DNA of 64,000 nucleotides, from positions 124,001 to 188,000 of the forward strand of contig NW_027476464.1 in the NCBI RefSeq assembly GCF_051020955.1, given 5' to 3'. Below the pieces are notes generated by a model. That model made no database searches. It saw nothing but the letters and a program-made list of their open reading frames with translations, and was not told the origin of the DNA. This DNA is from Megalopta genalis. Its lineage: Eukaryota; Arthropoda; Insecta; Hymenoptera; Halictidae. Positions 24,905 through 36,203 of the stretch are shown here, piece after piece; position 1 is the first letter of the stretch; each line of letters opens with the position of its first letter. Made by a program: the position numbers and the translations under genes.

Positions 24905-27446
24905 ATGGATTTGAAGCTAACTCGTTTGAGTCGCATGCAGTTGAAGGTAAATCATGTATATCACAAGTATTTGAATCTAAACCATTTGTTTCGCATGTAT
25001 GTGAAGCTAAACCATGTGTTTACCATGACAATGAACCTAAATCATGTGTTGCCCATGGATTTGAAGCATAATCATGTGTTTTGCATGGATTTGAAGCTAA
25101 CTTGATTGTATCCTCTGCATTTGAAGTTACTTCATTAATATCGCAAGTATTTTAAGCTAAATCATATGTGTTTCGCATGGATTTGAAGCTAATTCCTCTA
25201 CTTCGCATTTATTTGAAGCTAAATCATTTCTTTCGCATGGATTTGAAGCTAGACCTTCTACATCGCATAGATTTGCAGCTATATCATGTGTTTCGCATGG
25301 ATTTGGAGCTAAATGATTTGTTTCACATGGATTTGAAGCTAACTCGTTTGTTTCGTCAGCATTTGAAGCTATATCACTTTTATCGCAAGTATTTGAAGCT
25401 AAATCATTTATAACGCGCAGATTTGAAGCTAAACCTTCTTCATATCATTGATTTGAATCTAAATCAAGTGTTTCGCGTGGACTTGAAGCTAACCCGTTGA
25501 TTTCGCATGCAGTTGAAGCCAAATTATGTATATCGTAAGTATCTGAAACTAATCCCTTTGTTCCGCTTGGATTTGAAGCTAAGCCTTCTATTTCGCATTG
25601 ATTAGAAGCTAAATCATGTGTTTCACATAGATTCGTAGCTAACCCGTTTGTTTCGTCAGCATTTGAAGCTATATCACTTATATCGCAAGCATCTGAAGCT
25701 AAATCATTTGTTTCGCATGGATTCGAAGCTAACTCGATTGTTTCTTCTGCATTTGAAGCTATATCACTAATATCGAGAGTATTTGAAGCTAAATCATTTG
25801 TTTCGCACAGATTTGAAGCTAAACCTTCTACATCGCATTCATTTGAAGATAAATCATGTGTTTCGCATTGATCTGAAGCTAACTCGTTTGTTTCGCCTGT
25901 ATTTGAAGCTACATCACTTATATTCGCAAGTATTTGAAGCTAAATCTTTCGATTCGCATGGATTTGAAGCTAAGACATCCAGATCGCATTGATTTGATGC
26001 TAAATCATGATTTTCGCATGCTTTAGAAGCTAACTGGTTTGTTTAGCCTGCATTTGTAGCTATAGCATTTATATCGCAAGTATTTGAAGCTAAATGATTT
26101 CCTTCTCATGGATTTGAAGATCAACCTTCTAGATCGCATTGATTTGAATCTAACTCATGTGTTTCGCGTGGATTTGAAGGTAACTCGTTTGTTTCGCATG
26201 CAGTTGAAAATATACCACCTATATCCCAAGTGTTTGAAGCTCAATCATTTGTTTTGCATGGATTTGAAGCTAAACCTTCTACATCGCATAGATTTGCAGC
26301 TATATCATGTGTTTCGCACGGATTTGGAGCTAAATGATTTGTTTCACATGGATTTGAAGCTAACTCGTTTGTTTCGTCAGCATTTGAAGCTATATCACTT
26401 TTATCGCAAGTATTTGAAGCTAAATCATTTATAACGCGCAGATTTGAAGCTAAACCTTCTTCATATCATTGATTTGAAGCTAAATCAAGTGTTTCGCGTG
26501 GACTTGAAGCAAACTCGTTGATTTCGCATGCAGTTGAAGCCAAATTATGCATATCGTAAGTATCTGAAACTAATCCCTTTGTTCCGCTTGGATTTGAAGC
26601 TAAGCCTTCTATTTCGCATTGATTAGAAGCTAAATCATGTGTTTCACATAGATTCGTAGCTAACCCGTTTGTTTCGTCAGCATTTGAAGCTATATCACTT
26701 ATATCGCAAGCATCTGAAGCTAAATCATTTGTTTCGCATGGATTTGAAGCTAACTCGATTGTTTCTTCTGCATTTGAAGCTATATCACTAATATCGAGAG
26801 TATTTGAAGCTAAATCATTTGTTTCGCACAGATTTGAAGCTAAACCTTCTACATCGCATTCATTTGAAGATAAATCATGTGTTTCGCATTGATCTGAAGC
26901 TAACTCGTTTGTTTCGCCTGTATTTGAAGCTACATCACTTATATTCGCAAGTATTTGAAGCTAAATCTTTCGTTTCGCATGGATTTGAAGCTAAGACATC
27001 CAGATCGCATTGATTTGATGTTAAATCATGATTTTCGCATGGTTTAGAAGCTAACTGGTTTGTTTAGCCTGCATTTGTAGCTATATCATTTATATCGCAA
27101 GTATTTGAAGCTAAATGATTTCCTTCTCATGGATTTGAAGATCAACCTTCTAGATCGCATTGATTTGAATCTAACTCATGTGTTTCGCGTGGATTTGAAG
27201 GTAACTCGTTTGTTTCGCATGCAGTTGAAAATATACCACCTATATCCCAAGTGTTTGAAGCTCAATCATTTGTTTTGCATGGATTTGAAGCTAAACCTTC
27301 TATATCGCATTGATTTGAAGCTAAATCATATGTTTCGCATGGATTTGAAGCTAACCCTTTTGTTTCGCCTGCATTTGAAGCTATATCACTTATATTGCAA
27401 GTAATTGCAGCTAAATCTTTCGTTTCGCATGGATTTGAAGCTAACT
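24905..27446. repeat. ~1.5-kb HOR copy enlarged by an internal 1,021-bp duplication
   Basis: The marker CTAACTCGTTTGAGTCGC lies at 24917 and 27441, 2524 bp apart, which is 1503 plus 1021. The extra length is a tandem duplication of about 25255-26275 into 26276-27296: the string CATCGCATAGATTTGCAGC is at 25261 and 26282, and downstream positions pair at the same 1021-bp offset (34 monomers plus one base). This is a clear single unequal-exchange event inside a known unit. Confidence 0.88.
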
Positions 27447-28745
27447 CGTTTGAGTCGCATGCAGTTGAAGGTAAATCATGTATATCACAAGTATTTGAAT
27501 CTAAACCATTTGTTTCGCATGTATGTGAAGCTAAATCATGTGTTTACCATGACAATGAACCTAAATCATGTGTTGCCCATGGATTTGAAGCTAACTTGAT
27601 TGTATCCTCTGCATTTGAAGTTACTTCATTTATATCGCAAGTATTTTAAGCTAAATCATATGTGTTTCGCATGGATTTGAAGCTAATTCCTCTACTTCGC
27701 ATTTATTTGAAGCTAAATCATTTCTTTCGCATGGATTTGAAGCTAGACCTTCTACATCGCATAGATTTGCAGCTATATCATGTGTTTCGCATGGATTTGG
27801 AGCTAAATGATTTGTTTCACATGGATTTGAAGCTAACTCGTTTGTTTCGTCAGCATTTGAAGCTATATCACTTTTATCGCAAGTATTTGAAGCTAAATCA
27901 TTTATAACGCGCAGATTTGAAGCTAAACCTTCTTCATATCATTGATTTGAATCTAAATCAAGTGTTTCGCGTGGACTTGAAGCTAACTCGTTGATTTCGC
28001 ATGCAGTTGAAGCCAAATTATGTATATCGTAAGTATCTGAAACTAATCCCTTTGTTCCGCTTGGACTTGAAGCTAAGCCTTCTATTTCGCATTCATTAGA
28101 AGCTAAATCATGTGTTTCACATAGATTCGTAGCTAACCCGTTTGTTTCGTCAGCATTTGAAGCTATATCACTTATATCGCAAGCATCTGAAGCTAAATCA
28201 TTTGTTTCGCATGGATTTGAAGCTAACTCGATTGTTTCTTCTGCATTTGAAGCTATATCACTAATATCGAGAGTATTTGAAGCTAAATCATTTGTTTCGC
28301 ACAGATTTGAAGCTAAACCTTCTACATCGCATTGATTTGAAGATAAATCATGTGTTTCGCATTGATCTGAAGCTAACTCGTTTGTTTCGCCTGTATTTGA
28401 AGCTACATGACTTATATTCGCAAGTATTTGAAGCTAAATGATTTCCTTCTCATGGATTGAAGCTCAACCTTCTAGATCGCATTGATTTGAATCTAACTCA
28501 TGTGTTTCGCGTGGATTTGAAGGTAACTCGTTTGTTTCGCATGCAGTTGAAAATATACCACCTATATCCCAAGTGTTTGAAGCTCAATCATTTATTTGCA
28601 TGGATTTGAAGCTAAACCTTCTACATCGCATTGATTTGAAGCTAAATCATATGTTTCGCATGGATTTGAAGCTAACCCTTTTGTTTCGCCTGCATTTGAA
28701 GCTATATCACTTATATTGCAAGTAATTGAAGCTAAATCTTTCGTT
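27447..28745. repeat. Shortened ~1.5-kb HOR copy with whole-monomer deletions
   Basis: The copy lacks one full monomer after the CATGTGTTGCCCATGG string near 27571 (compare 25045-25110). It also lacks exactly 150 bp at 28434: the CTAAATGATTTCC string follows directly after TTCGCAAGTATTTGAAG, whereas in the previous copy 150 bp separate the matching points (26961 and 27111). A 1-base loss near 28456 (GGATTGAAGC) and another near 28592 (TTTATTTGCATGG) make short units. Losing one pentamer in register supports the 150-bp level of organisation. Confidence 0.8.
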
Positions 28746-30327
28746 TCGCATGGATTTGAAGATAAGACATCTAGACCGCATTGATTTGATGCTAAATCAT
28801 GATTTTCGCATGGTTTAGAAGCTAACTGGTTTGTTTAGCCTGCATTTGAAGCTATATCATTTATATCGCAAGTATTTGAAGCTAAATGACTTTTGTCGCA
28901 TGGATTTGAAGCTAAACCTTCTACGTTGCATTGATTTGCAGCTAGATCCTGTGTTTCGCATGAATTTGGTGCTAACTCCTTCGATTCGCATGCATTTGAT
29001 GCTGCATCCCTTGTATTTGAAAGTAATTGAAGCTAAATCATTCGTATCGCATGGATTTGAAGCTGAGCCTTCTACTTCGCATTGATTTGGAGCTAAGTCA
29101 TGTGTTTCGCTTGGATTTGAAGCTAACTCGTTTGTTTCGCATGCAGTCGAAGCTAAATCATGTATATCACAAGTATCTGATTCTAAACTACTTGTTTTGC
29201 AAGAATATGAAGCTTAACCATGTGCTTCTCATGAATTTGATGCTAAATCATGTGCTTTGCATGGATTCGAAGCTAACTCGTTTGTTTCGCCTGCTTTTGA
29301 ACCTATTTCATTTATACCGCATGTTTTAGAAGCTAAATCATTAGTTTGGCACGGATTTGAAGCTAAGCCTTCTACTTCTCATTGATTTGCAGCTAAATCA
29401 TGTGTTTCGCTTGGTTTTGAAGCTAACTGGTTTGTTTCGCCTGCATTTGAAGCTATATCATTTATATAGTAAGTATTTGAAGCTAAACCATTTGCTTCGC
29501 ATGGATTTGAAGCTAAGCATTCTACTTCGCATTGATTTGAAGCTAAATCACATGTTTCGCTTGGATTTGAAGATAACTTGTTTGTTTCGGATGCAGTTGA
29601 AGCTGATTCATGTATATCACAAGTATTTGGAGTCAAACCATTTGTTTCGCTTGGATTTGAAGCCAAGCCTTCTACTTCGCATTGATTTGACGCTAAATCA
29701 TATGATGCGCATGGATTTGAAGCTAACACCTTTGTTTCGCCTGCATTTGAAGCTAAATCATGTGTTTCGCTTGGATTTGAAGCGACCTCGTTTGTTTAGC
29801 CTGCATTTGAAGCTATATCACTTATATCGCAAGTATCTCAAGCCAAATTATTTGTTTCGCATGGATTTGAAGCTAGACCTTCTACATTATCGCATGGATT
29901 TGAAGCTAAATGATTTGTTTCACATGGATTTGAAGTTAACTCGTTTGTTTCGCCAGCATTTGAAGCTATATGACTTTTATTGCAAGTATTTGAAGCTAAA
30001 TCATTTATAACGCTCAGATTTGAAGCTAAACCTTCTACATATCATTGATTTGAATCTAAATCAAGTGTTTCGCGTGGACTTGAAGCTAACTCGTTGATTT
30101 CGCATGCAGTTGAAGCCAAATTATGTATATCGTAAGTATCTGAAACTAATCCCTTTGTTCCGCATGGATTTGAAGCTAAGCCTTCTAATTCGCATTGATT
30201 AGAAGCTAAATCATGTGTTTCACATGGATTCGTAGCTAACTCGATTGTTTCTTCTGCATTTGAAGCTATATCACTAATATCGAGAGTATTTGAAGCTAAA
30301 TCATGTGTTTCGCATGGATTTGAAGCT
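28746..30327. repeat. Heterogeneous zone between two HOR domains
   Basis: Monomers here are more diverged from each other than in the flanking HOR domains. They include unusual cores near 28950-29025 and 29190-29250 (GCAAGAATATGAAGC, CTTCTCATGAATTTGATGC), and an extra piece, TTATCGCATGG, near 29887 gives an off-length unit. Part (29900-30170) resembles 21530-21800. This may be an older stretch; it separates the 1.5-kb HOR domain from the 31-64 kb mosaic. Confidence 0.55.
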
Positions 30328-31200
30328 AACTCTTTTGTTTCGCCTGCATTTGAAGCTATATCACTTATATTGCAAGTAATTGAAGCTAAATCATTTGTTT
30401 CGCATGGTTCTGAAGCTAAGACATCTAGTTGGCATTGATTTGACGCTAAATCTAGTGTATCGCATGGATTAGAAGCTATCACGTTTGTTTCGCCTGCATT
30501 TGATGTATATCATTTATATGGCAAGTATTTGAAGCTAAATGATTTGTGTCGCATGGACTTGAAGCTAACTCGTTGGTTTCGCATGCATTTGAAGCTGCAT
30601 CCCTTATATTTGCAAGTATTTGAAGCTAAATCATTCGTATCGCATGGATTTGAAGCTGAGCCTTCTACTTCGCATTGATTTGGAGCTAAGTCATGTGTTT
30701 CGCTTGGATTTGAAGCTAACTCGTTTGTTTCGCATTCATTTGAAGCTATATCACTTATATCGCATGAATCTGATACTAAATCATTTGTGTCGCATGGATT
30801 TGAAGCTAAACCTTCTACATCGCATTGATTTGAAGCTAAACCTTCTACATCGCATTGGTTTGAAGATAAACCTTCTATATCGCATTGATTTGCAGCTAAA
30901 TCATGTGTTTCGCATAGATTTGAAGCTAACTCATTTGTCCCTCCTGTATTTGAAGCTACATCACGTATATCGCAAGTATTTGAATGTAAATCATTTGTGT
31001 CGCGGGGATTTGAAGCTAACCCTTCTCCATCGCATTGGTTTCAAGCTAAATCATGTTCTTCGCATGTATTTGAAGCTTTCTCGTTTGTTTCGCATACATT
31101 TGAAGCTGCATCCCTTATATTCGCAAGTATTTGACGCTAAATCATTCGTTTCGCATGGTTTTGAAGCTAAGCCCCCTACTTCGCATTGATTTGAAGCTAA
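30328..31200. repeat. Block duplicated at 36201-37313, with a 240-bp gap
   Basis: From 30328 the block matches 36201 onward at an offset of 5873 bp, up to about 31075. From 31078 it matches 37191 onward at an offset of 6113 bp. The difference is exactly 240 bp, eight monomers present in the right copy (about 36950-37190) and absent here. Shared rare strings include TATATGGCAAGTATTTG and GTCCCTCCTGTATTTG. The exact whole-monomer step shows indels occurring in repeat register. Confidence 0.85.
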
Positions 31201-33389
31201 ATCATGTGTTTGGCATGGATTTGAAGCTAAACCTTCTACATCGCATTGATTTGCAGCTGAATCATGTGTTTCGCATGGATTTGAAGATCACTCGTTCGTT
31301 TCGCCTGCATTTGAAACTATATCACTTATATCGCAAGTATTTGAAGCTAAATCATGTGTTTCGTATGCATTTGAAGCTAAACCTTTTACTTCGCATTGAT
31401 TTGAAGCTAAATTATGTGTTTCGCGTGGATTTGAAGGTAACTCGTTTTTTCGCATGCAGTTGAAGCTAAGTCATGCATTTCACAAGTATTTGAAGCCGAA
31501 CCATTAGATTCGCATGGATTTGAAGCTAAGCCTTCTACTTGGCATTGAATAGAAGCTAAATCGTGTGCTTGCATGGATTTGAAGCTAACTCGTTCGTTTC
31601 TCCTGCATTTGAAACTATATCACTTATATCGCAAGTATTTGAAGCTAAATCATGTGTTTCGCTTGGATTTGAAGCTAAACCTTCTACATCGCATTGATTT
31701 GAAGCTAAATTATGTGTTTCGCTTGGATTTGAATGTAACTCATTTGTTTCGCATGCAGTTGAAGCTATATCACCTATATCCCAAGTGTTGGAAGCTCAAT
31801 CATTTGTTTCGCGTGGACTTGAAGCTAAACCTTCTACATCGCATTGATTTGAAGCTAAATCATGTGTTTCGCATGCTGTTGTAGCTAAATAATGTATATC
31901 ACAAGTATTTGTAACTAAACCATTTGTTTCGCATGGATTTGAAGCTAAGCCTTCTACTTCAAATTGATTTGAAGCTAAATTATGTGTTTCGCGTGGATTT
32001 GAAAGTAACTCGTTGTGTCGCATGCAGTTGCAGCTAAATCATGCATTTCACAAGTATTTGAAGCTAAACCATTTGTATCGCATGGATTTGAAGCTAAGCC
32101 TTCTACTTGGCTTTGAATTGAAGCTAAATCGTGTGTTTTGCATGGATTTGAAGCTAACTCGTTTGTTTCTCCTGTATTTGACGCTGTATCATTTATATCG
32201 CAAGTATTTGAAGCTAAACCATTTGTTTCGCATGGATTTGAAGATAAGCCTACTACTTCGCACTGATTGGATCCTAAATCACGTGTTTTGCATGGATTTG
32301 AAGCTAAGCCTTCTACTTCGCACTGATTTGAAGCTAAATCATGTGTTTCGCGTGGATTCGGAGCTAACTCGATTGCTTCGAATGCAGTTGAAGCAAAATC
32401 ATGTATATCACAAGTATTTCGAAGCTAAACCATTTGTATCGCATGGATTTGAAGCTCTGCCTTCTACTTCGCATTGATTTGACGCTAAATATTGTGCTTC
32501 GAATGGATTTGAAGCTAACTCGTTTCTTTCGCATGCAGTTGAAACTAAATCATGTATATCACAAGTATTTGACGCTAAACCATTTGTATCGCATGGATTT
32601 GAAGCTCTGCCTTCTACTTCGCATTGACTTGACGCTAAATATTGTGTTTCGAATGGATTTGAAGCTAACTCGTTTGTTTCTCCTGTATTTGAAGCTATAT
32701 CATTTATATCGCAAGTATTTGAAGCTAAAGCATTCGTTTCGCATGGTTTTGAAGCTAAGCCCCCTACTTCGCATTGATTTGAAGCTAAATCATGTGTTTC
32801 TCATGGATTTGAAGGTAACTCGTTTGTTTGGCCTGCATTGAAGCTATATCACTTATATCGCAAGTATTTGATGGCAAAATCATTTGCTTCGCATGGATTT
32901 GAAGCTAAACCTTCTACATAGCATTAGCTTGATGGTAACTCATTCGTTTCGCCTGCATTTGAAGATATATCACTTATGTCGCAAGTATCTGAAGCTAAAT
33001 CATCTGTGTCGCATGGATTTGCAGCTAAACCTTCTACATAGCATTGATTGGAAGCTTAATCATGTGTTTTGCATGAATTTGAAGCTATCTCGTTTGTTTC
33101 GCCTGCAGTTGAATATATATCACTTATATCGCAAGTATTTGAAGCTAAATCATGTGTTTCGCTTGGATTTGAAGCTAAACCTTCTACATCGCATTGATTT
33201 GAAACTAAATTATGTGTTTCGCTTGCATTTGAATGTAACTCATTTGTTTCGCATGCAGTTGAAGCTATATCACCTATATCCCAAGTGTAGGAAACTCAAT
33301 CATTTGTTTCGCATGGATTTGAAGCTAAACCTGCTCCTTCGCATTGATTTGAAGCTAAATTGTGTGTTTCGCGTGGATTTGAAGGTAAC

Positions 33390-34425
33390 TCGTTGTTTCG
33401 CATGCAGTTGAAGCTAAATCATGTCTTTCACAAGTATTTGAAGATAAATCATTTGAATCGCATTGATTTGAACCTGAGCCTTCTACTTCGCACTGATTTG
33501 CAGCTAAATAATGTGTTTCGCATGGATTTGAAGCTAAACCTCTACATCGCATTGATTTGAAGCTTAATCATGTCTTTCACAAGTATTTGAAGATGAACCA
33601 TATGACTCGCTTGGCTTTGAACCTGAGCCTCCTAGAACGCACTGATTTGACGCTGAATCATGTGTTTCGCATGGATTTGAAGCTAACTCGTTCGTTTCTC
33701 CTGCATTTGAAACTATATCACTTATATCGCAAGTATTTGAAGCTAAATCATGTGTTTCGCTTGGATTTGAAGCTAAACTTTCTACATCGCATTGATTTGA
33801 AGCTAAATTATGTGTTTCGCTTGGATTTGAATGTAACTCATTTGTTTCGCATGCAGTTGAAGCTATATCACCTATATCCCAAGTGTTGGAAGCTCAATCA
33901 TTTGTTTCGCGTGGACTTGAAGCTAAACCTTCTACATCGCATTGATTGGAAGCTAAATCATGTGTTTCGCATGCAGTTGTAGCTAAATAATGTATATCAC
34001 AAGTATTTGTAACTAAACCATTTGTTTCGCATGGATTTGAAGCTAAGCCTTCTACTTCAAATTGATTTGAAGCTAAATTATGTGTTTCGCGTGGATTTGA
34101 AAGTAACTCGTTGTTTCGCATGCAGTTGAAGCTAAATCATGCATTTCACAAGTATTTGAAGCTAAACCATTTGTATCGCATGGATTTGAAGCTCTGCCTT
34201 CTACTTCGCATTGATTTGACGCTAAATATTGTGTTTCGCATCGATTTGAAGCTAACTCGTTTGTTTCGCATGCAGTTGAAACTAAATCATGTATATCACA
34301 AGTATTTGCAGCTAAACAATTGATTCGCATGGATTTGAAGCTAAGCCTTCTACTTGGCATTGAATTGAAGCTAAATCGTGTGTTTTGCATGGATTTGAAG
34401 CTAACTCGTTTGTTTCTCCTGTATT
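33390..34425. repeat. ~1.0-kb block repeated at about 38004-39039
   Basis: The two blocks pair at an offset of 4613-4614 bp. They share rare strings such as GAGCCTCCTAGAACGCACTG and a short E monomer (missing one base near 33540 in the left copy only). Immediately after, the left copy contains an extra 150-bp pentamer (34441-34590 repeats its neighbour) that the right copy lacks. Both contain 29-bp monomers with CTCGTTGTTTCGCATGC. Confidence 0.82.
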
Positions 34426-34946
34426 TGAAGCTGTATCATTTATATCGCAAGTACTTGAAGCTAAACCATTTGTTTCGCATGGATTTGAAGCTAAGCCTTC
34501 TACTTGGCTTTGAATTGAAGCTAAATCGTGTGTTTTGCATGGATTTGAAGCTAACTCGTTTGTTTCTCCTGTATTTGACGCTGTATCATTTATATCGCAA
34601 GTATTTGAAGCTAAACCATTTGTTTCGCATGGATTTGAAGATAAGCCTACTACTTCGCATTGATTGGATCCTAAATCACGTGTTTTGCATGGATTTGAAG
34701 CTAAACCTGCTACTTCGCATTGATTTGAAGCTAAATTATGTGTTTCGCATGGATTTGAAGGTAACTCGTTGTTTCGCATGCAGTTGAAGCTAAATCATGC
34801 ATTTCACAAGTATTTGAAGACGAACCAATAGATTCGCATGGATTTGAAGCTAAGCCTTCTACTTCGCACTGATTTGAAGCTAAATCATGTGTTTCGCGTG
34901 GATGCGGAGCTAACTCGTTTGCTTCGAATGCAGTTGAAGCAAAATC

Positions 34947-36077
34947 ATGTATATCACAAGTATTTCGAAGCTAAACCATTTGTATCGCATGGATTTGAAG
35001 CTCTGCCTTCTACTTCGCATTGATTTGACGCTAAATATTGTGCTTCGAATGGATTTGAAGCTAACTCGTTTGTTTCGTCTGCATTTGAAGCTATATTACT
35101 TATATCGCAAGTATCTGAAGCTAAATCATCTGTGTCGCATGGATTTGCAGCTAAACCTTCTACATAGCATTGATTGGAAGCTTAATCATGTGTTTTGCAT
35201 GGATTTGAAGCTATCTCGTTTGTTTCGCATGGAGTTGAATATATATCACTTATATCACAAGTATTTGAAGCATAACCATTTGTTCCGCATCGATTTGAAG
35301 CTAAGCTTTCTACTTCGCATTGATTGGATCTTAAATCACGTGTTTTGCATGGATTTGAAGCTAAGCCTTCTACTTCGCATTTATTTGAAGCTAAATCATT
35401 TGTTTCGCATGGAATTGAAGCTACCTCGTTTGTTCCACCTGCTTTTGAAGCTATATCACTTATATCGCAAGTATTTGAAGCTAAACCATTTGTTTCGCAT
35501 GGATTTGAAGCTAAGGCTTCTACGTCGCATTGATTGGATCCTAAATCACGTGTTTTGCATGGATTTGAAGCTAAGCCTTCTACATCGCATTGATTTGAAG
35601 CTAAATCATGTGTTTCGCGTGGATTTGAAGGTAACTCGTTTGTTTCGCATGCAGTTGAAGCTAAATCATGTCTTTCACAAGTATTTGAAGATGAACCATT
35701 TGAATCGCATGGCTTTGAACCTGAGCCTTCTTCTTCGCACTGATTTGCACCTAAATAATGTGGTTCGCATGGATTTGAAGCTAAACCTTCTACATCCCAT
35801 GGATTTGAAGCTATATCATGTGTTTGGCATGGATTTGAAGCTAAACCTTCTACATCGCATTGATTTGCAGCTGAATCATGTGTTTCGCATGTATTTGAAG
35901 CTCACTCGTTCGTTTCGCCTGCATTTGAAACTATATCACTTATATCGCAAGTATTTGAAGCTAAATCATGTGTTTCGCATGGATTTGAAGCTAAACCTGC
36001 TACTTCCCATTGATTTGAAGCTAAATTATGTGTTTCGTGTGGATTTGAAGGTAACTCGTTTTTTCGCATGCAGTTGA
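34947..36077 (+). other. Plus-strand open decapeptide frame, 376 codons, probably not a gene
   Basis: This is the longest plus-strand run. It reads as decapeptides of the pattern D-L-K-L-N-x-L/V-x-R-M/I/L, a basic, leucine-rich, amphipathic repeat. ATG occurs in most monomers because the core is CATGG, so the start is arbitrary. The frame ends just past a 29-bp monomer (CTCGTTTTTTCGCATGC near 36055). A homologous frame lies at 41077-42189. Ten-residue periodicity and the lack of the LxxLxLxxN pattern exclude a standard leucine-rich repeat. Nothing suggests expression, and I consider it a by-product of the repeat. Confidence 0.1.
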
Positions 36078-36203
36078 AGCTAAGTCATGCATTTCACAAG
36101 TATTTGAAGCCGAACCATTAGATTCGCATGGATTTGAAGCTAAGCCTTCTACTTGGCATTGAATTGAAGCTAAATCGTGTGCTTGCATGGATTTGAAGCT
36201 AAC
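35229..36203. repeat. ~1-kb block, first of three copies (39241-40392, 41341-42492)
   Basis: All three copies start at the string GGAGTTGAATATATATCAC and pair at offsets of 4012 bp (first to second) and exactly 2100 bp (second to third, 70 monomers). The second and third copies match for about 1,150 bp and diverge after CTACATCGCATTGA near 40380/42480. The first departs earlier, near 36203. Each contains several GGATCC monomers followed by AAATCACGTGTTTTGC. Confidence 0.85.

Noticed and set aside
34664..34690. Calling CACGTG sites as regulatory elements
   Set aside because: They differ by one base from the standard monomer and are copied with the HORs; nothing else suggests a promoter. Kept only as a low-interest observation.
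34947..36077. Leucine-rich repeat protein on the plus strand (LKLNHLFRMD units)
   Set aside because: The period is 10 residues, not 20-29; the LxxLxLxxN pattern is absent; the phase is broken by TAG (TTTGTAGC) and off-length monomers; homologous copies end at different points.
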